A stretch of DNA of 64,000 bases from Polaromonas sp. (GCF_016185115.1 NZ_JACPOF010000021.1:124001-188000), one strand, 5' to 3'; counted from the stretch's first letter, positions 1-9,008 are shown. Translations and numbers: made by a program. The notes: generated by a model not told the origin, from the letters alone.

Positions 1-1
1 C

Positions 2-643
2 CCGCGCAAGGACATGACGCCGGTCGCGGTGGTCGCCAGTGCGCCCATGGTGATGGTTGTGTCGCCCGGGCTGGGCGTAAACACATTGAAAGAATTCATC
101 GCGCGTGCCAGAGCGGCGCCCGGCGCCATCAACTCCGGTGCGGCCGGGACCGGCTCAACCCCCAGCCTTGCGCTGGATCTGCTGGGGCAGACGGCGGGCT
201 TCAAGACCACGTCTGTCAATTACCCGGGCAGCTCGCCGCAGATGCTGGGTTTGCTGAGGAATGACGTGCAGGTTGCATTTGCCACCACTGTGCAGGCCTT
301 GCCCTATGTCAAGGACAACAGGCTCAAGGCGCTTGCTGTCAGCAGCGCTACGCGCCACCCGCTGCTGCCGGATGTCCCATCGGTACAGGAGGCCGGCGTG
401 CCGGGTTATGAGAGCGTGGCTTGGTTCGGCGTCTTTGCCGCGCCCGGAACACCCGCGCCCATAGTGGCCAAACTCAATGCCGAGTTGACGCGCATCTCCA
501 GCCTGCCTGCCATGCAGGGCCGCCTGCGCGCTCAGGGCGCGGACCCGGCTTCCAGCTCGGCGCGGCAGTTTCAGGATTTTGTCGCGGGCGAGTTTGTAAA
601 GTGGGAGCAGTTTTTCAAGCTCAACCCCATGAAGCTCGACTGA
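2..643 (+). CDS. Bug-family (TTT) solute-binding protein, 5' truncated
   Basis: This is the C-terminal two thirds of a periplasmic tripartite tricarboxylate transporter receptor of the Bug family, which binds small carboxylates. The frame is open to the window edge, so the signal peptide and first lobe are missing. Family hallmarks are visible: the hinge region with GAINSGAAGTGSTPSLALDLL, the segment VNYPGSSPQMLGLLRNDVQVAFATTVQALPYV, then the conserved run RHPLLPDVPSVQEAGVPGYE and the closing helix with FVAGEFVKWEQ. The next gene starts 13 bases downstream on the same strand, so the two are probably co-transcribed. The ligand cannot be read from sequence. Confidence 0.93.
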   Translation, partial: PRKDMTPVAVVASAPMVMVVSPGLGVNTLKEFIARARAAPGAINSGAAGTGSTPSLALDLLGQTAGFKTTSVNYPGSSPQMLGLLRNDVQVAFATTVQALPYVKDNRLKALAVSSATRHPLLPDVPSVQEAGVPGYESVAWFGVFAAPGTPAPIVAKLNAELTRISSLPAMQGRLRAQGADPASSSARQFQDFVAGEFVKWEQFFKLNPMKLD

Positions 644-656
644 CCGCAAGGCTGCC

Positions 657-1976
657 TTGAGCCTCAGCAAGCAACTCGTTGATTGGGCTTTAGCGCAGCG
701 CGCGTACGGCCTTGATGCAGCTATTGAACGCAAAACTCGCTTGCACTGCGCCGACAACATCGGCATTGCCATTGCTGCGCGCGCCAGAAGCCCTATTGCT
801 GGGCAGCTCCGCAAGGCACTGGACGGCGCGGAGGCGCTGTCCCCGGCCTCGTTTGCCTTTGCCGCTTCCGCGCACAGTCATATGCTGGACTTTGACGATG
901 TGCACGACATGGCGCGTGTCCATCCGACGGCGGTGACCATGCCGGCTGCACTGGCTGTCTTGCCGCTTTCATCAGCCGGTGGGCGCGAGGTCCTGGAGGC
1001 GGTTGCCCTGAGCAACGAGCTCGCCTGCCGGCTGGGCATGATCTGGTTGCCAAGCGGGGGAGGCCCGGGCAGCGACTGGTTTTTGACGCAGCTTTTCGGC
1101 TACTTTTCGGCCGCACTCTCGGCCTCCCTGGTGCTGGGACTGGACGCAGCGCAAACGCAGTCTGCCATTGGGCTTGCCTATATGCAGGCTGCCGGCGGAA
1201 AGGAAGCTGGCGTAGGCGCGGGCGGCACGGCCCGCGCCATTTACCCTGCGTTTGCCGCCATGGGTGGCGTTCAGGCGGCCTTGCTTGCGCGGTCGGGTGT
1301 GCAGGGCCCGCCTACCGCGCTGGACGGCAAGGCGGGTTTCTTTCACCTGTATTTCGGCCGCCAGCTAGACAGCGGACAGACCGCTCAGCTTCTTGCACCG
1401 CATGGATGGTTCTGGCAGGACACCTGTTTCAAGCTCTGGCCTTGCTGCAGGCATTCGCATCCCTATGTCGTGGCTGCCCAGGCGCTCGGGGCGGGCGTCG
1501 ACGTACAGAACATTGAAAGGGTCGTAGTCCGGGTGAATCCCACTGCCGCCAAGTTATGCACGCCCATCGAGCAACGCAGGCGCCCCCAGACACTGCAGGA
1601 TGCCAAGTACAGCATCCCTTTCCTCGTGGCACTGGCTTTGACCAGGCGTGAAGTCAGCCTGCAGTCGCTTGACGAATCTTCCTTGACTGACCCGCAGGTG
1701 CTGGCAGTCGCGCAATGTGTAGCCATCGAAAACACAGGCCATGATGAACCGGGCATGCCACACGCAAGCATCACATTGACCAGCCGGCCCGAGGGTGCCG
1801 GCCGAACGTTCGAGTTGCCTTTTGCCGAGCCCCAGGGCGAAGATATGTTGCACACCAAATTTTCAGCCTGCATGGCCTACGCAGGCTGGACACCCGCACA
1901 GGCTGCCGGAATGTGGGCATGCGTGCAGGCGCTGGACGTTTCCGGGCTGGAGAAGATCCGCGGCCTGATGGCCTGA
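657..1976 (+). CDS. MmgE/PrpD family protein
   Basis: This 439-residue protein belongs to the MmgE/PrpD family, whose characterised members include 2-methylcitrate dehydratase and cis-aconitate decarboxylase. The N-terminus (LVDWALAQRAYGLD, then a CADNIGIAIAARARSP segment), the SHMLDFDDVHDMARVHPTAV motif near residue 80-95, and the C-terminal part with KFSACMAYA are typical. Length is normal for the family. The start is TTG at 657, eight bases after AAGG; no in-frame ATG lies nearby. It follows a Bug-protein gene, a common pairing in Burkholderiales, which suggests a role in processing a dicarboxylic or tricarboxylic substrate. The exact substrate is unknown. Confidence 0.9.
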   Translation: MSLSKQLVDWALAQRAYGLDAAIERKTRLHCADNIGIAIAARARSPIAGQLRKALDGAEALSPASFAFAASAHSHMLDFDDVHDMARVHPTAVTMPAALAVLPLSSAGGREVLEAVALSNELACRLGMIWLPSGGGPGSDWFLTQLFGYFSAALSASLVLGLDAAQTQSAIGLAYMQAAGGKEAGVGAGGTARAIYPAFAAMGGVQAALLARSGVQGPPTALDGKAGFFHLYFGRQLDSGQTAQLLAPHGWFWQDTCFKLWPCCRHSHPYVVAAQALGAGVDVQNIERVVVRVNPTAAKLCTPIEQRRRPQTLQDAKYSIPFLVALALTRREVSLQSLDESSLTDPQVLAVAQCVAIENTGHDEPGMPHASITLTSRPEGAGRTFELPFAEPQGEDMLHTKFSACMAYAGWTPAQAAGMWACVQALDVSGLEKIRGLMA

Positions 1977-1980
1977 GGGC

Positions 1981-1998
1981 TCACGGTCCTTGCCGTGA
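1981..1998. terminator. Hairpin between convergent genes
   Basis: A perfect six-base-pair stem (TCACGG/CCGTGA) with a six-base loop lies four bases after the MmgE/PrpD stop and just before the end of the oppositely transcribed hydrolase gene. There is no T run, so it is only a candidate bidirectional terminator. Confidence 0.4.
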
Positions 1999-2009
1999 TG
2001 CGCGGACGG

Positions 2010-2885
2010 TCAGGCGCTGTGTGCAGGCTCTTCTTCCCTGTAGCCGGCTTCCGTCATCCGACACCAGCAACCGTTGGCGCCGCAGCCTTCGCCATCGACA
2101 TCGCTGGCGACGCGGCCTCGGTCAATGATAACCGGCATGTCGTGGCTGGGGAAAAGCTTGAACCGCGGAGCCGTGGCCAGCAGGCGCTTCAAGGCAGCTT
2201 TTTCTGATCGCCGCGATACGACAACGTTGGCGCTGACGGCGGGGTCAAAATCCAGGATGCGGGGCATTTGCAACTGGTGCTTGACGCTGTAGATGAGGTC
2301 GCCACAGAAAACGGCCGGGCCGTCCGTCGTGTCCACCGTGATCACCATGGAGCCCTCGGTATGCCCACCTGCGGCGACGCAATGGATGCCGTCGAAGACA
2401 TCTTCGCCGCCTGTCAGTTCCAAGTCCAGCAGCCGTAACGCGCCCGGCGTGTGCATGCGATCGATCATGTGCTTGATGTCTTCGGGCGGATAGGACGGCC
2501 CCGATAATCCGGACGCCGCATATTCCAGTTCGCGCCGATTGACGACGGCGGTTGTCGTATCCGGAAATATATCGGTCTGGCCTGCGTGGTCTATGTGCAG
2601 ATGGGTATGCAACACATAACGGACGTCGGCCGGCTTCAGGCCGTGCAAAGCCAGTTGCTCCCTGACTCGCTGCACAGGTGTCTCGACACCTTGCGCACGG
2701 TCACCCAGCCGTTTCAGGATATCCGGGTGGCGAAAACCGGTGTCGATCAACACAGTATGTTTCGGCCCGATCAGCAGCCATCCCTGCACGGGTGCATGCA
2801 TGAGCTTTCCCGGCTCCGAGCCGTAAAGCATCCTGCTTTCATTCAGCACAACCTGACCCAGGTCAAGCGTCTTGATTTCCCACAT
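2010..2885 (-). CDS. Metallo-beta-lactamase-fold hydrolase, AHL-lactonase-like
   Basis: This 291-residue metallo-hydrolase carries the dinuclear zinc motif HTHLHIDH at residues 93-100, GGHTEGS with His175, CGDLIY with Asp196 and Tyr199, and FPSHD with His248. This is the ligand set of the N-acyl-homoserine-lactonase (AttM/AiiA) subgroup. Such enzymes open lactones, and related members act on other esters. An ATG at 2885 preceded by AAAGGAG fixes the start; the frame extends upstream into the neighbouring gene but that part is not needed. It is the last gene of the long reverse-strand catabolic set, 14 bases after the FAD oxidase, so opening of a lactone intermediate is as plausible as quorum quenching. 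Confidence 0.85.
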   Translation of the reverse strand: MWEIKTLDLGQVVLNESRMLYGSEPGKLMHAPVQGWLLIGPKHTVLIDTGFRHPDILKRLGDRAQGVETPVQRVREQLALHGLKPADVRYVLHTHLHIDHAGQTDIFPDTTTAVVNRRELEYAASGLSGPSYPPEDIKHMIDRMHTPGALRLLDLELTGGEDVFDGIHCVAAGGHTEGSMVITVDTTDGPAVFCGDLIYSVKHQLQMPRILDFDPAVSANVVVSRRSEKAALKRLLATAPRFKLFPSHDMPVIIDRGRVASDVDGEGCGANGCWCRMTEAGYREEEPAHSA

Positions 2886-2899
2886 ACAAAACTCCTTTG

Positions 2900-4507
2900 T
2901 CAGTGTGTGCCGAGACCCAGCACGCCGGGGTTCAGGGTGTGGGCGGGATCGGTGATGTCCTTCAACTGCTGTAGGAAATCCCAAGTCGTGCTGCCTTCCA
3001 GGGCATCCTTGTAGGGGTAGCACTTGGCCCACTGTACGTGCAGCGAGCCCATCTCGCGGAACATGCGCGTGACGCGGTAGCGAAAGTCGATCGCCGCCGC
3101 TGTTCGCGAGGCGTCCTCGGTAAGTTTGAGGGAACGCTCGCGCCGGTCTTGCGTCGCGTAGTGCATGCGGTAAGGCCCCAGCGGTCGGCGCCACATAATG
3201 ACCGGCTCAATGCCCCAGAAATGCCCGTGCAGCAGCGAGTTGCAGCCGACACGTATATCGTGCTTTTTCAGGAGGGCGTCATTTTCGGCAAGGAAGGATT
3301 CGAAGGCGCGCATCGCGTCCGCCGCTTTCGAGGCCGGGAATTTGGCGTTGATCGGAAAATTCACTTCGCCGGCCCGGTTGGCCATGATTTCGCCAACGTT
3401 AAGAAATGGCCCGTAGCGCAAGCCGAAAGGAATGGTGGTGGGCACCGCTTTGCCGCCATGCTTTTTGCAGATGGCTGCGATCTTGCCCTCCATGCGATCC
3501 GCTGCCGCCTGGTCATGCGCCTCGGCGCTGTAGTACATGACGTTTTTCAGGCCGGTCAAAAACCCCAGTCCCTTGGGATGCCAGGCACGCAGCAGGTTGC
3601 GAAAAGCCCTGAGCTTGTTGGGGTGCTCCGACAGGAACTGCCTGACCATCTGCTTTTTCTCTTCAGCGGGCGGAGTGGGGTGTTTTGCATATTCGCTGAC
3701 GAAATGGCCGTCAAATGCAAAGGCTTCGGTCTGCAAACCTGTCTGGGCGATTTCGGCCTGCGCCTTGACCAGATCCACCCGGTCCTCGAATGCCACGCAG
3801 CCAAACGAAACCTTGGGCACCGGCTCCAGCAGCAAATGCACCTTGGTCTTGATGGCAAACGCGCCCGAGTCGCACAAAAACATGCCGGTCAGGTCAGGCC
3901 CGTTATAGCGGTAAAACGGCGCGGTGTTGCTGGTCGACCAGGAACCGGTGCGCATGATCCTGCCGTCGCCAAGTACAACTTCAAGGCCCAGCACATGCTC
4001 TGCAAGCGTGACCCTGCCCATGCCGGTCGCATTTTGCGACAGGCCCCCTCCGACGGTGGCATAGTTGCCCGACAGCGTGCCCAGGTAGGGCACGCGAAAA
4101 CCTGTTCCGCGCAAGGCGGCGCGCAACTCGCGCCAGCGCACGCCGGTTTCGAGGGAAACATACCTGTCTTTGGTGTTGATCTCGAGGATGCGGTTGAGCC
4201 CTGTTGCATCCACCATGATGGTGTCCGGCCTGACGGGCACGTGGCCGCGCGTGTATGACATCGCCCCGCCCCGCGTATTGACCGCAACGCCTGCCTCGTT
4301 GGCTATGCGGACAATCGCTGCAACGTCTTCTGCGCTCTGGGGCTTGACGACCGCCATGGCGATTTCGCCCGGCTCTTCCGAAAAATCAAGCGAATGGAAC
4401 ACCCGCTCTTCAAGTGAGGTGAGTACACGGTCTGCACCAACCAACTCGCAGAGCTGCCTGATGACGGTTTCCGAAACGTCTGGCAAGGTGATGGGATTTG
4501 CACTCAT
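2900..4507 (-). CDS. FAD-binding oxidoreductase (PCMH/VAO type)
   Basis: This 535-residue flavoprotein has the FAD-linked oxidase fold. The N-terminal PCMH-type FAD domain spans about residues 40-240, with VVKPQSAEDVAAIVRIANE, then GGAMSYTRGHVP, VSLETGVRWRELRAAL and GTLSGNYATVGGGLSQNATGMG. The C-terminal part forms the substrate cap and ends in DPAHTLNPGVLGLG, typical of D-lactate dehydrogenase, alkyl-DHAP synthase and cresol methylhydroxylase relatives. No heme motif or iron-sulfur domain is present. It lies 21 bases after the AMP-forming ligase in the same reverse-strand series. It probably oxidises a hydroxy acid or alcohol intermediate; electron acceptor and substrate are unknown. Confidence 0.85.
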   Translation of the reverse strand: MSANPITLPDVSETVIRQLCELVGADRVLTSLEERVFHSLDFSEEPGEIAMAVVKPQSAEDVAAIVRIANEAGVAVNTRGGAMSYTRGHVPVRPDTIMVDATGLNRILEINTKDRYVSLETGVRWRELRAALRGTGFRVPYLGTLSGNYATVGGGLSQNATGMGRVTLAEHVLGLEVVLGDGRIMRTGSWSTSNTAPFYRYNGPDLTGMFLCDSGAFAIKTKVHLLLEPVPKVSFGCVAFEDRVDLVKAQAEIAQTGLQTEAFAFDGHFVSEYAKHPTPPAEEKKQMVRQFLSEHPNKLRAFRNLLRAWHPKGLGFLTGLKNVMYYSAEAHDQAAADRMEGKIAAICKKHGGKAVPTTIPFGLRYGPFLNVGEIMANRAGEVNFPINAKFPASKAADAMRAFESFLAENDALLKKHDIRVGCNSLLHGHFWGIEPVIMWRRPLGPYRMHYATQDRRERSLKLTEDASRTAAAIDFRYRVTRMFREMGSLHVQWAKCYPYKDALEGSTTWDFLQQLKDITDPAHTLNPGVLGLGTH

Positions 4508-4528
4508 GGTGGCTCCTTTGGGGCTGGG

Positions 4529-6079
4529 TCAAACGACGCGGGTCAACTTGCTGTCTGCAATGAGTTCCTTGAGGACGGAACGCTGCACCTTGTTGGTCGC
4601 GGTGGTTGGAAAACTTTCAGCCAGGTAGATTTCCCTGGGTATCTTGAATCCGGCAAGATGGCTGCGCATCGACTGAAGGACGGCAGACCACTCCACATTT
4701 ACTGCACCGACCACCACTGCCGCAGGCACTTCGTCCAGCCGCAGGTTGGGAACCCCGAGTACGCAAACCTGCGGCAGGTTGCAATGGTCGCGCATGACCT
4801 GCTCTACTTCGGCGGGCGCAAGGTTTTCGCCGCCGACACGAATGATTTCCTTCAAGCGCGCGATGTACACCAGCTCCCCGCTGTCGGTGAGCTGGCCCAG
4901 GTCCCCGGAGCGAAGCCAGCCGTCGGCGGTGCGAGCCGCTGCGTCAGCCTCGGGGCGGTTGAAGTAGCCCGGGGACAGTGTGCTTCCGCACATCTGTATT
5001 TCCCCCGTCTTCCCGCGAGGAAGGGCTTCACCGGTTTCGGGATCTCCCAGGCGCAGCAGGTTTCCCGGTTGCGGCCTTCCATTGGCAGATATCCGGCTTT
5101 CCAGCGGATCATCAGGACACCACATCGTGTATTGGCCGGCGGTCTCCGTCATGCCATAGATGTTGGAAATACCCGCCAGGCCCAGTTCGTCATGCAGCCC
5201 CAGCAGGTATTCGCGTGTACCGAGGTCATGGGTGACTCGCATTGAGCGGAGCTTATGCCTTGCAATGCTGCGGTTCAGGCTGAGCACGTCCCGGTAATAA
5301 ACCATGTGGGAGACGTCGCACTGGTGTGTCTCGACAAGGTCAAGGTAATGCTCAGGATCCCAGACTGACATCGAGGTCAGCGTGCTGCCCGCAAGCAGGC
5401 ACGTGGTGATGGCGTGCATGCTGCCGCTGCAATGGAAAAACGGTCCTGCGCTGATGAACTCTGTGGATGGCGTAAGTCGCTGGCATCGGGCAACGTAGGC
5501 CGCTGTCCGCAGGTAGCCCTCATTTGTCAGCATCACCCCTTTCGGTGTCGACGTGGTGCCTGAGGTGTACTGGATGCAAAAAAGGCCCGCCGGTCCCACC
5601 AGAGGTGCTTGCGTTCGCGATGAACCTGAAATGCACGGCCAGGAAGCCGGGGGCAGGTCGTCGGACGCCGAGAACACCGTCGTCTGGCACCCCTTGAGTG
5701 CTTCCATGGCCTCGTCGATATAGGCCCTTCCACGGTAGCTGTTCGTGGTAATCAGCACCTGTGCGCCGGCATCTCCGACGATGGTGAGCAACTCGGATCC
5801 GGTCAGACGCGTATTCACTGGAACAGAGACCGCACCCAGGGCATTGAGGGCAATGAAACTGGCGACCCAGGAAAAAGAGTTGTGCATCCAGAGCACGACA
5901 CGATCGCCTCTTGCAACATGCGGGGAGAGAATGCTCCTGGTCTGGTCGACCAGGGCCTGCAGTTGCGCATAGGTGATCGAGTGGCCATCAATGCGCATGG
6001 CGTTGCGCTGCGGAAAATGCCCGCAGTTATGCAGGAAAACGTCGTGAAGGGTCAGCGCTGCAGCGGAGTTTTCATTCAT
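4529..6079 (-). CDS. AMP-forming acyl-CoA ligase
   Basis: This is a class I adenylate-forming enzyme of about 516 residues that would activate a carboxylic acid to its acyl-CoA with ATP and CoA. The AMP-binding P-loop is YTSGTTSTPKGV, the A5-type segment is IYGMTETAGQY, the A7 motif is GWLRSGDLGQL, the hinge is YIARLKEIIRVGGENLAPAEVE, and the C-terminal lysine lies in TATNKVQR. Two starts are possible: ATG at 6103, and ATG at 6079 giving MNENSAAAL. I prefer 6079 because it overlaps the preceding dehydratase gene by only eight bases. It is one of two acyl-CoA ligases in this island; the other, at 12172, is ADP-forming. Confidence 0.92.
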   Translation of the reverse strand: MNENSAAALTLHDVFLHNCGHFPQRNAMRIDGHSITYAQLQALVDQTRSILSPHVARGDRVVLWMHNSFSWVASFIALNALGAVSVPVNTRLTGSELLTIVGDAGAQVLITTNSYRGRAYIDEAMEALKGCQTTVFSASDDLPPASWPCISGSSRTQAPLVGPAGLFCIQYTSGTTSTPKGVMLTNEGYLRTAAYVARCQRLTPSTEFISAGPFFHCSGSMHAITTCLLAGSTLTSMSVWDPEHYLDLVETHQCDVSHMVYYRDVLSLNRSIARHKLRSMRVTHDLGTREYLLGLHDELGLAGISNIYGMTETAGQYTMWCPDDPLESRISANGRPQPGNLLRLGDPETGEALPRGKTGEIQMCGSTLSPGYFNRPEADAAARTADGWLRSGDLGQLTDSGELVYIARLKEIIRVGGENLAPAEVEQVMRDHCNLPQVCVLGVPNLRLDEVPAAVVVGAVNVEWSAVLQSMRSHLAGFKIPREIYLAESFPTTATNKVQRSVLKELIADSKLTRVV

Positions 6080-6584
6080 CAGCAGGCATCCGGACGGCCT
6101 CATACGCCGCAGCCTCTACAAAAGGATACGGCACCTCTTTGCCGCCGCGGATCGGCAGTACGCCGATGGCGGTACCCGCCGTAGACACTTCGCCATGCTG
6201 GTTGACCAGCTGCACCTTCAGGGTCACGAATCCGAAGCCGCCGGCCTCCTGCTTGGCCGTGATTTCGGCAGTTCCGCGTACGGTATCCCCGGCGATATCC
6301 ATCTTCTTGTATCGGAAGTTAAGCTTCCAAAGCCATCCGCCCGGGCCAAAACCATCCTTGATCATCTGTATCAGGATGTGCTGCTTCCATGATCCATTGA
6401 TCAGTACGCCCGGCAGTTTGTCGTGGCCGGTTGCAAAGGGCTGGTCGTAGTGGATGCGGTGGAAGTTCTCGATTGCCGCCGACCAGCGCATGATGTGTGT
6501 GGTCGTCATGGTGCCCTTGTCGATACTGCCTATCCGCTGTCCGACTTTTACGTCGTCAAAATAAAGCGTGTCCATCACGGTCAT
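6072..6584 (-). CDS. MaoC-like hot-dog dehydratase subunit
   Basis: This 170-residue protein matches the C-terminal MaoC type of hot-dog enoyl-CoA hydratase. The region FHRIHYDQPFATGHDKLPGVLINGSWKQHIL carries the usual acidic and histidine residues and the hot-dog helix, and the C-terminus has the strand pattern of the fold. It overlaps the 183-residue FAS1-type dehydratase gene by four bases (ATGA). Such paired small subunits usually combine as one heteromeric hydratase, the two halves of a double hot-dog. It would add water across an enoyl-CoA intermediate. Confidence 0.85.
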   Translation of the reverse strand: MTVMDTLYFDDVKVGQRIGSIDKGTMTTTHIMRWSAAIENFHRIHYDQPFATGHDKLPGVLINGSWKQHILIQMIKDGFGPGGWLWKLNFRYKKMDIAGDTVRGTAEITAKQEAGGFGFVTLKVQLVNQHGEVSTAGTAIGVLPIRGGKEVPYPFVEAAAYEAVRMPADE

Positions 6585-7132
6585 CTCCAGATCAGGGTTT
6601 GGCGATTGACCAGCAGCATTTCGCCTTGTTCGGTACGGTAAGTGGTTTCAACGACCACCAGCAGGATGAAGCCGTTCTTGCCTTCCTTGAGCTTGACATC
6701 TGCATAGCGCGGCGTGACCACGCAGCGCTCGCCCAAGGCTAGAGCGCGGTAGAAGGTCAGCTCATTGCCGCCGTTGAGCAGCCGCTTGTAGGGCGAGGGA
6801 ATCTCGGGCAGGCCGTAAAACATGCCCTCGTTGCCGGCGGTGCCGTCGCTATCCGGGTTATCGGCAAATATTTCAAACGGGTCGGGCGCCCCTGCGGCTG
6901 TGCGAAAGGCATGGGCAGGGTAAAGCGGTGGCGCCACCACCTGGGCAAAGCGCGAGGCCTTTGCCGCGCGCTCGTCGTAATACACCGGGTCCGGGTCCAT
7001 GATCGCCTGCGCAAAGCGCCGCAGCGTGTCGCGCTCCAGCGGGGTATGGGCAGTCTTTGGCTCGCCCGTCATGCCGATGTAGCGGTCATAGTTGGCCTGC
7101 GAGTCGCGCGCGGCCTGGGCCTGTGCTGTCAT
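6581..7132 (-). CDS. FAS1-type MaoC dehydratase, N-terminal-half subunit
   Basis: This 183-residue protein resembles the FAS1-like dehydratase domain. Features are an N-terminal YIGMTGEPKTAHTPLERDTLRRFAQAI segment, DPDPVYYDERAA, and VVAPPLYPAHAF, the usual hot-dog entry. It lacks the strong D-x4-H dyad of active MaoC subunits, as expected for the partner half. It overlaps both neighbours by four bases (HMG-CoA-lyase-like upstream, MaoC downstream), so translational coupling into a 1:1 complex is likely. Comparable split hydratases occur in steroid side-chain and other branched-acid pathways. Confidence 0.82.
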   Translation of the reverse strand: MTAQAQAARDSQANYDRYIGMTGEPKTAHTPLERDTLRRFAQAIMDPDPVYYDERAAKASRFAQVVAPPLYPAHAFRTAAGAPDPFEIFADNPDSDGTAGNEGMFYGLPEIPSPYKRLLNGGNELTFYRALALGERCVVTPRYADVKLKEGKNGFILLVVVETTYRTEQGEMLLVNRQTLIWR

Positions 7133-8094
7133 GCCGCTACTGCCGCGGCCTTGTCGCGGTAAGACTGCAGGATGCCGCCACGCATGACCTTGCCGGGCAG
7201 AGGGTGGCCGACTATTACCTCGGCTTCACGAGCGACTTCCACCAGCTTGTCCAGGTCAACGCCTGTCTCCACGCCGATCTCGTTGCACATGTGGACGAGG
7301 TCTTCGGTCGCAATATTTCCGGGCGCGTCCTTGAACCCTGCATAGGGACAGCCGCCCAGGCCAGCCACCGCGGAGTCAAAGTCGTCCACGCCCATTTCCA
7401 TGGCAGCGAAGGCATTCATCAGGCCCATGCCGCGCGTGTCGTGCAGGTGAAGGTTGATGCGTTTTTCAGGCCAGCGGTCCTGCACCATGCCTACCAGCCG
7501 CCGGATGCTGAGCGGGTTGGCCCAGCCCATGGTGTCGGCAAGCTGTATCAGCTCAGCAGAAATCCCGTAGTCCTGCCCAATGCCGATCAGCCGTTCAATC
7601 AGTTTCACCACATGTTTCGGATCGATGTTGCCCTCGTAGTTGCAACCGAAGGCCGCCATCACGCTGACCTCTTTTGCAGCGACATTCATCGTCTTTAGCG
7701 AGTCGATGCGGCGCTCTGCTTCGACAAGTGTTTCTTCAATGGTGCGGTTGGTGTTTTTCTTTGAAAATGTCTCGCTTGCCGTGACGCTGAGGCTGCCTTC
7801 CACATCCAGCCGTCCTGTCTTGACCGCCCGTGCCAGCCCCTGCGAATTCAGGTAGACAGCGGTGTAGCGCGTACCGGGGTGTTTTCTAAACCCCGCGACG
7901 ACATCCTCCGCATCGGCCATTTGCGGCACCCATTTGGGACTGACAAAGGATGTGACTTCTATCTCGTGGAAGTTGCATTCCGACAGCCGGTCTATCAGGC
8001 GAATCTTGTCCGCTGTTGACACGGGGTTTTTTTCGATCTGCATGCCCTCACGGGGGCCCAGTTCATGAATGAGGATTTTCTTGGGGAGTGCCAT
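7129..8094 (-). CDS. Hydroxymethylglutaryl-CoA lyase-like aldolase
   Basis: This TIM-barrel carbon-carbon lyase of the HMGL-like family has 321 residues. The metal-binding N-terminal motif is ELGPREGMQIEKN, HLHDTRGMGLMNA carries the barrel histidines, and AVAGLGGCPYAGFKDAPGN holds the catalytic-loop cysteine of HMG-CoA lyase. The ATG at 8094 is chosen; an in-frame TTG 18 bases upstream adds nothing conserved. Family members cleave 3-hydroxy-3-methylglutaryl-CoA or related tertiary-alcohol acyl-CoAs to acetyl-CoA and a keto acid. In this island it could carry out cleavage of a methyl-branched intermediate. Confidence 0.9.
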   Translation of the reverse strand: MALPKKILIHELGPREGMQIEKNPVSTADKIRLIDRLSECNFHEIEVTSFVSPKWVPQMADAEDVVAGFRKHPGTRYTAVYLNSQGLARAVKTGRLDVEGSLSVTASETFSKKNTNRTIEETLVEAERRIDSLKTMNVAAKEVSVMAAFGCNYEGNIDPKHVVKLIERLIGIGQDYGISAELIQLADTMGWANPLSIRRLVGMVQDRWPEKRINLHLHDTRGMGLMNAFAAMEMGVDDFDSAVAGLGGCPYAGFKDAPGNIATEDLVHMCNEIGVETGVDLDKLVEVAREAEVIVGHPLPGKVMRGGILQSYRDKAAAVAA

Positions 8095-8126
8095 GCTATG
8101 TATTCCGTGCAAAAAATAAGAAGGGT

Positions 8127-8930
8127 TTAGTGGCCGAGCTTGTCCAGCCCATAGAAGGACAGGAGCTGGCTGACGCGTTCCGCTGAAGGCGCGTCGCCGA
8201 AGAAGCCGTGCCGGCTCTGCTTCATTCCCACGCTTTGCCGCAAGTCAACAAAACATTCGGTGAGCTTCATCGTGATGGCCAGCCCGTCAATGACAGGCAC
8301 GCCGTCCACCTGGGTCACGCCGTTCCTGGCGAGCAGGATGTTCAGGGGCATCTCGCCCGGCATGATGACTTCGGCACCATCGCGGATCAGGGCACGGGCG
8401 CTTTCATGAAAACGCTCCAGCACGGGCTCGGGTTTGGTGAAGGCGGGAAGGACATCTTGAAACGTGAAACCCACCGGCTTCACGCCGGCGCAGCGCGAGG
8501 TCAATCCATAACCCGCAATCTGCTCATGAAACAGCGGGATCATTTTGTCGATGAACACCAGCATGCCGAAGCGGTGCCCGAGCATGCAGGCCATATGCAT
8601 GGATGCTTCGCCGTAGCCGATGACCGGCATGTCCACCAGGCTGCGGATTTCGCGGATCAGCGGATTGGGAAGCGTGGCCATGGCATAGGCATCAAAGCCC
8701 TCGCGCTGCGCCTTGAGCGCCTGGATGATCCACTGCGCGCCATGCAGGTGATAGAGGGCGGCGAAACCCAGGTCGGTGCCGGGGTAGTTGGATGGGTAGG
8801 TGCCAGGCAGCTGGCCATGCATGACGACTTCCGTATCGGGGCGTACAACCTTTTTGATGTGGATCCGCAGCGCTTCGGCGTAGGCCGGCAAGTCCTCAAG
8901 GACGGTAAAACTCTGGTGCCAGATTTTCAT
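8127..8930 (-). CDS. Asp/Glu/hydantoin racemase family protein
   Basis: This protein of about 267 residues resembles the aspartate/glutamate/hydantoin racemase superfamily. An N-terminal strand MKIWHQSFTVLEDLPAYAEAL, a central VDMPVIGYGEASMHMACMLG loop and a later ALIRDGAEVIMPGEMPLN segment give the two-domain pattern. The second canonical cysteine is replaced: the usual GC-type motif reads MPGEMPLN. That departs from true racemases and is nearer to maleate-isomerase-like relatives. An ATG at 8930 is used; a GTG 57 bases upstream is possible but adds unconserved residues. It sits between the lyase and a Bug gene. The reaction is unassigned. Confidence 0.75.
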   Translation of the reverse strand: MKIWHQSFTVLEDLPAYAEALRIHIKKVVRPDTEVVMHGQLPGTYPSNYPGTDLGFAALYHLHGAQWIIQALKAQREGFDAYAMATLPNPLIREIRSLVDMPVIGYGEASMHMACMLGHRFGMLVFIDKMIPLFHEQIAGYGLTSRCAGVKPVGFTFQDVLPAFTKPEPVLERFHESARALIRDGAEVIMPGEMPLNILLARNGVTQVDGVPVIDGLAITMKLTECFVDLRQSVGMKQSRHGFFGDAPSAERVSQLLSFYGLDKLGH

Positions 8931-9008
8931 GGTGGGTACTTCGTTGTGCAGGTTGTGGAGAAGGAGTGCAAAGTCCTGCCGCGCCACGCGCAGACATGCA
9001 GCCTGGCG

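Noticed and set aside
3038..4258. Forward open frame opposite the FAD oxidase
   Set aside because: No family motif, and the reverse-strand protein is clearly real.
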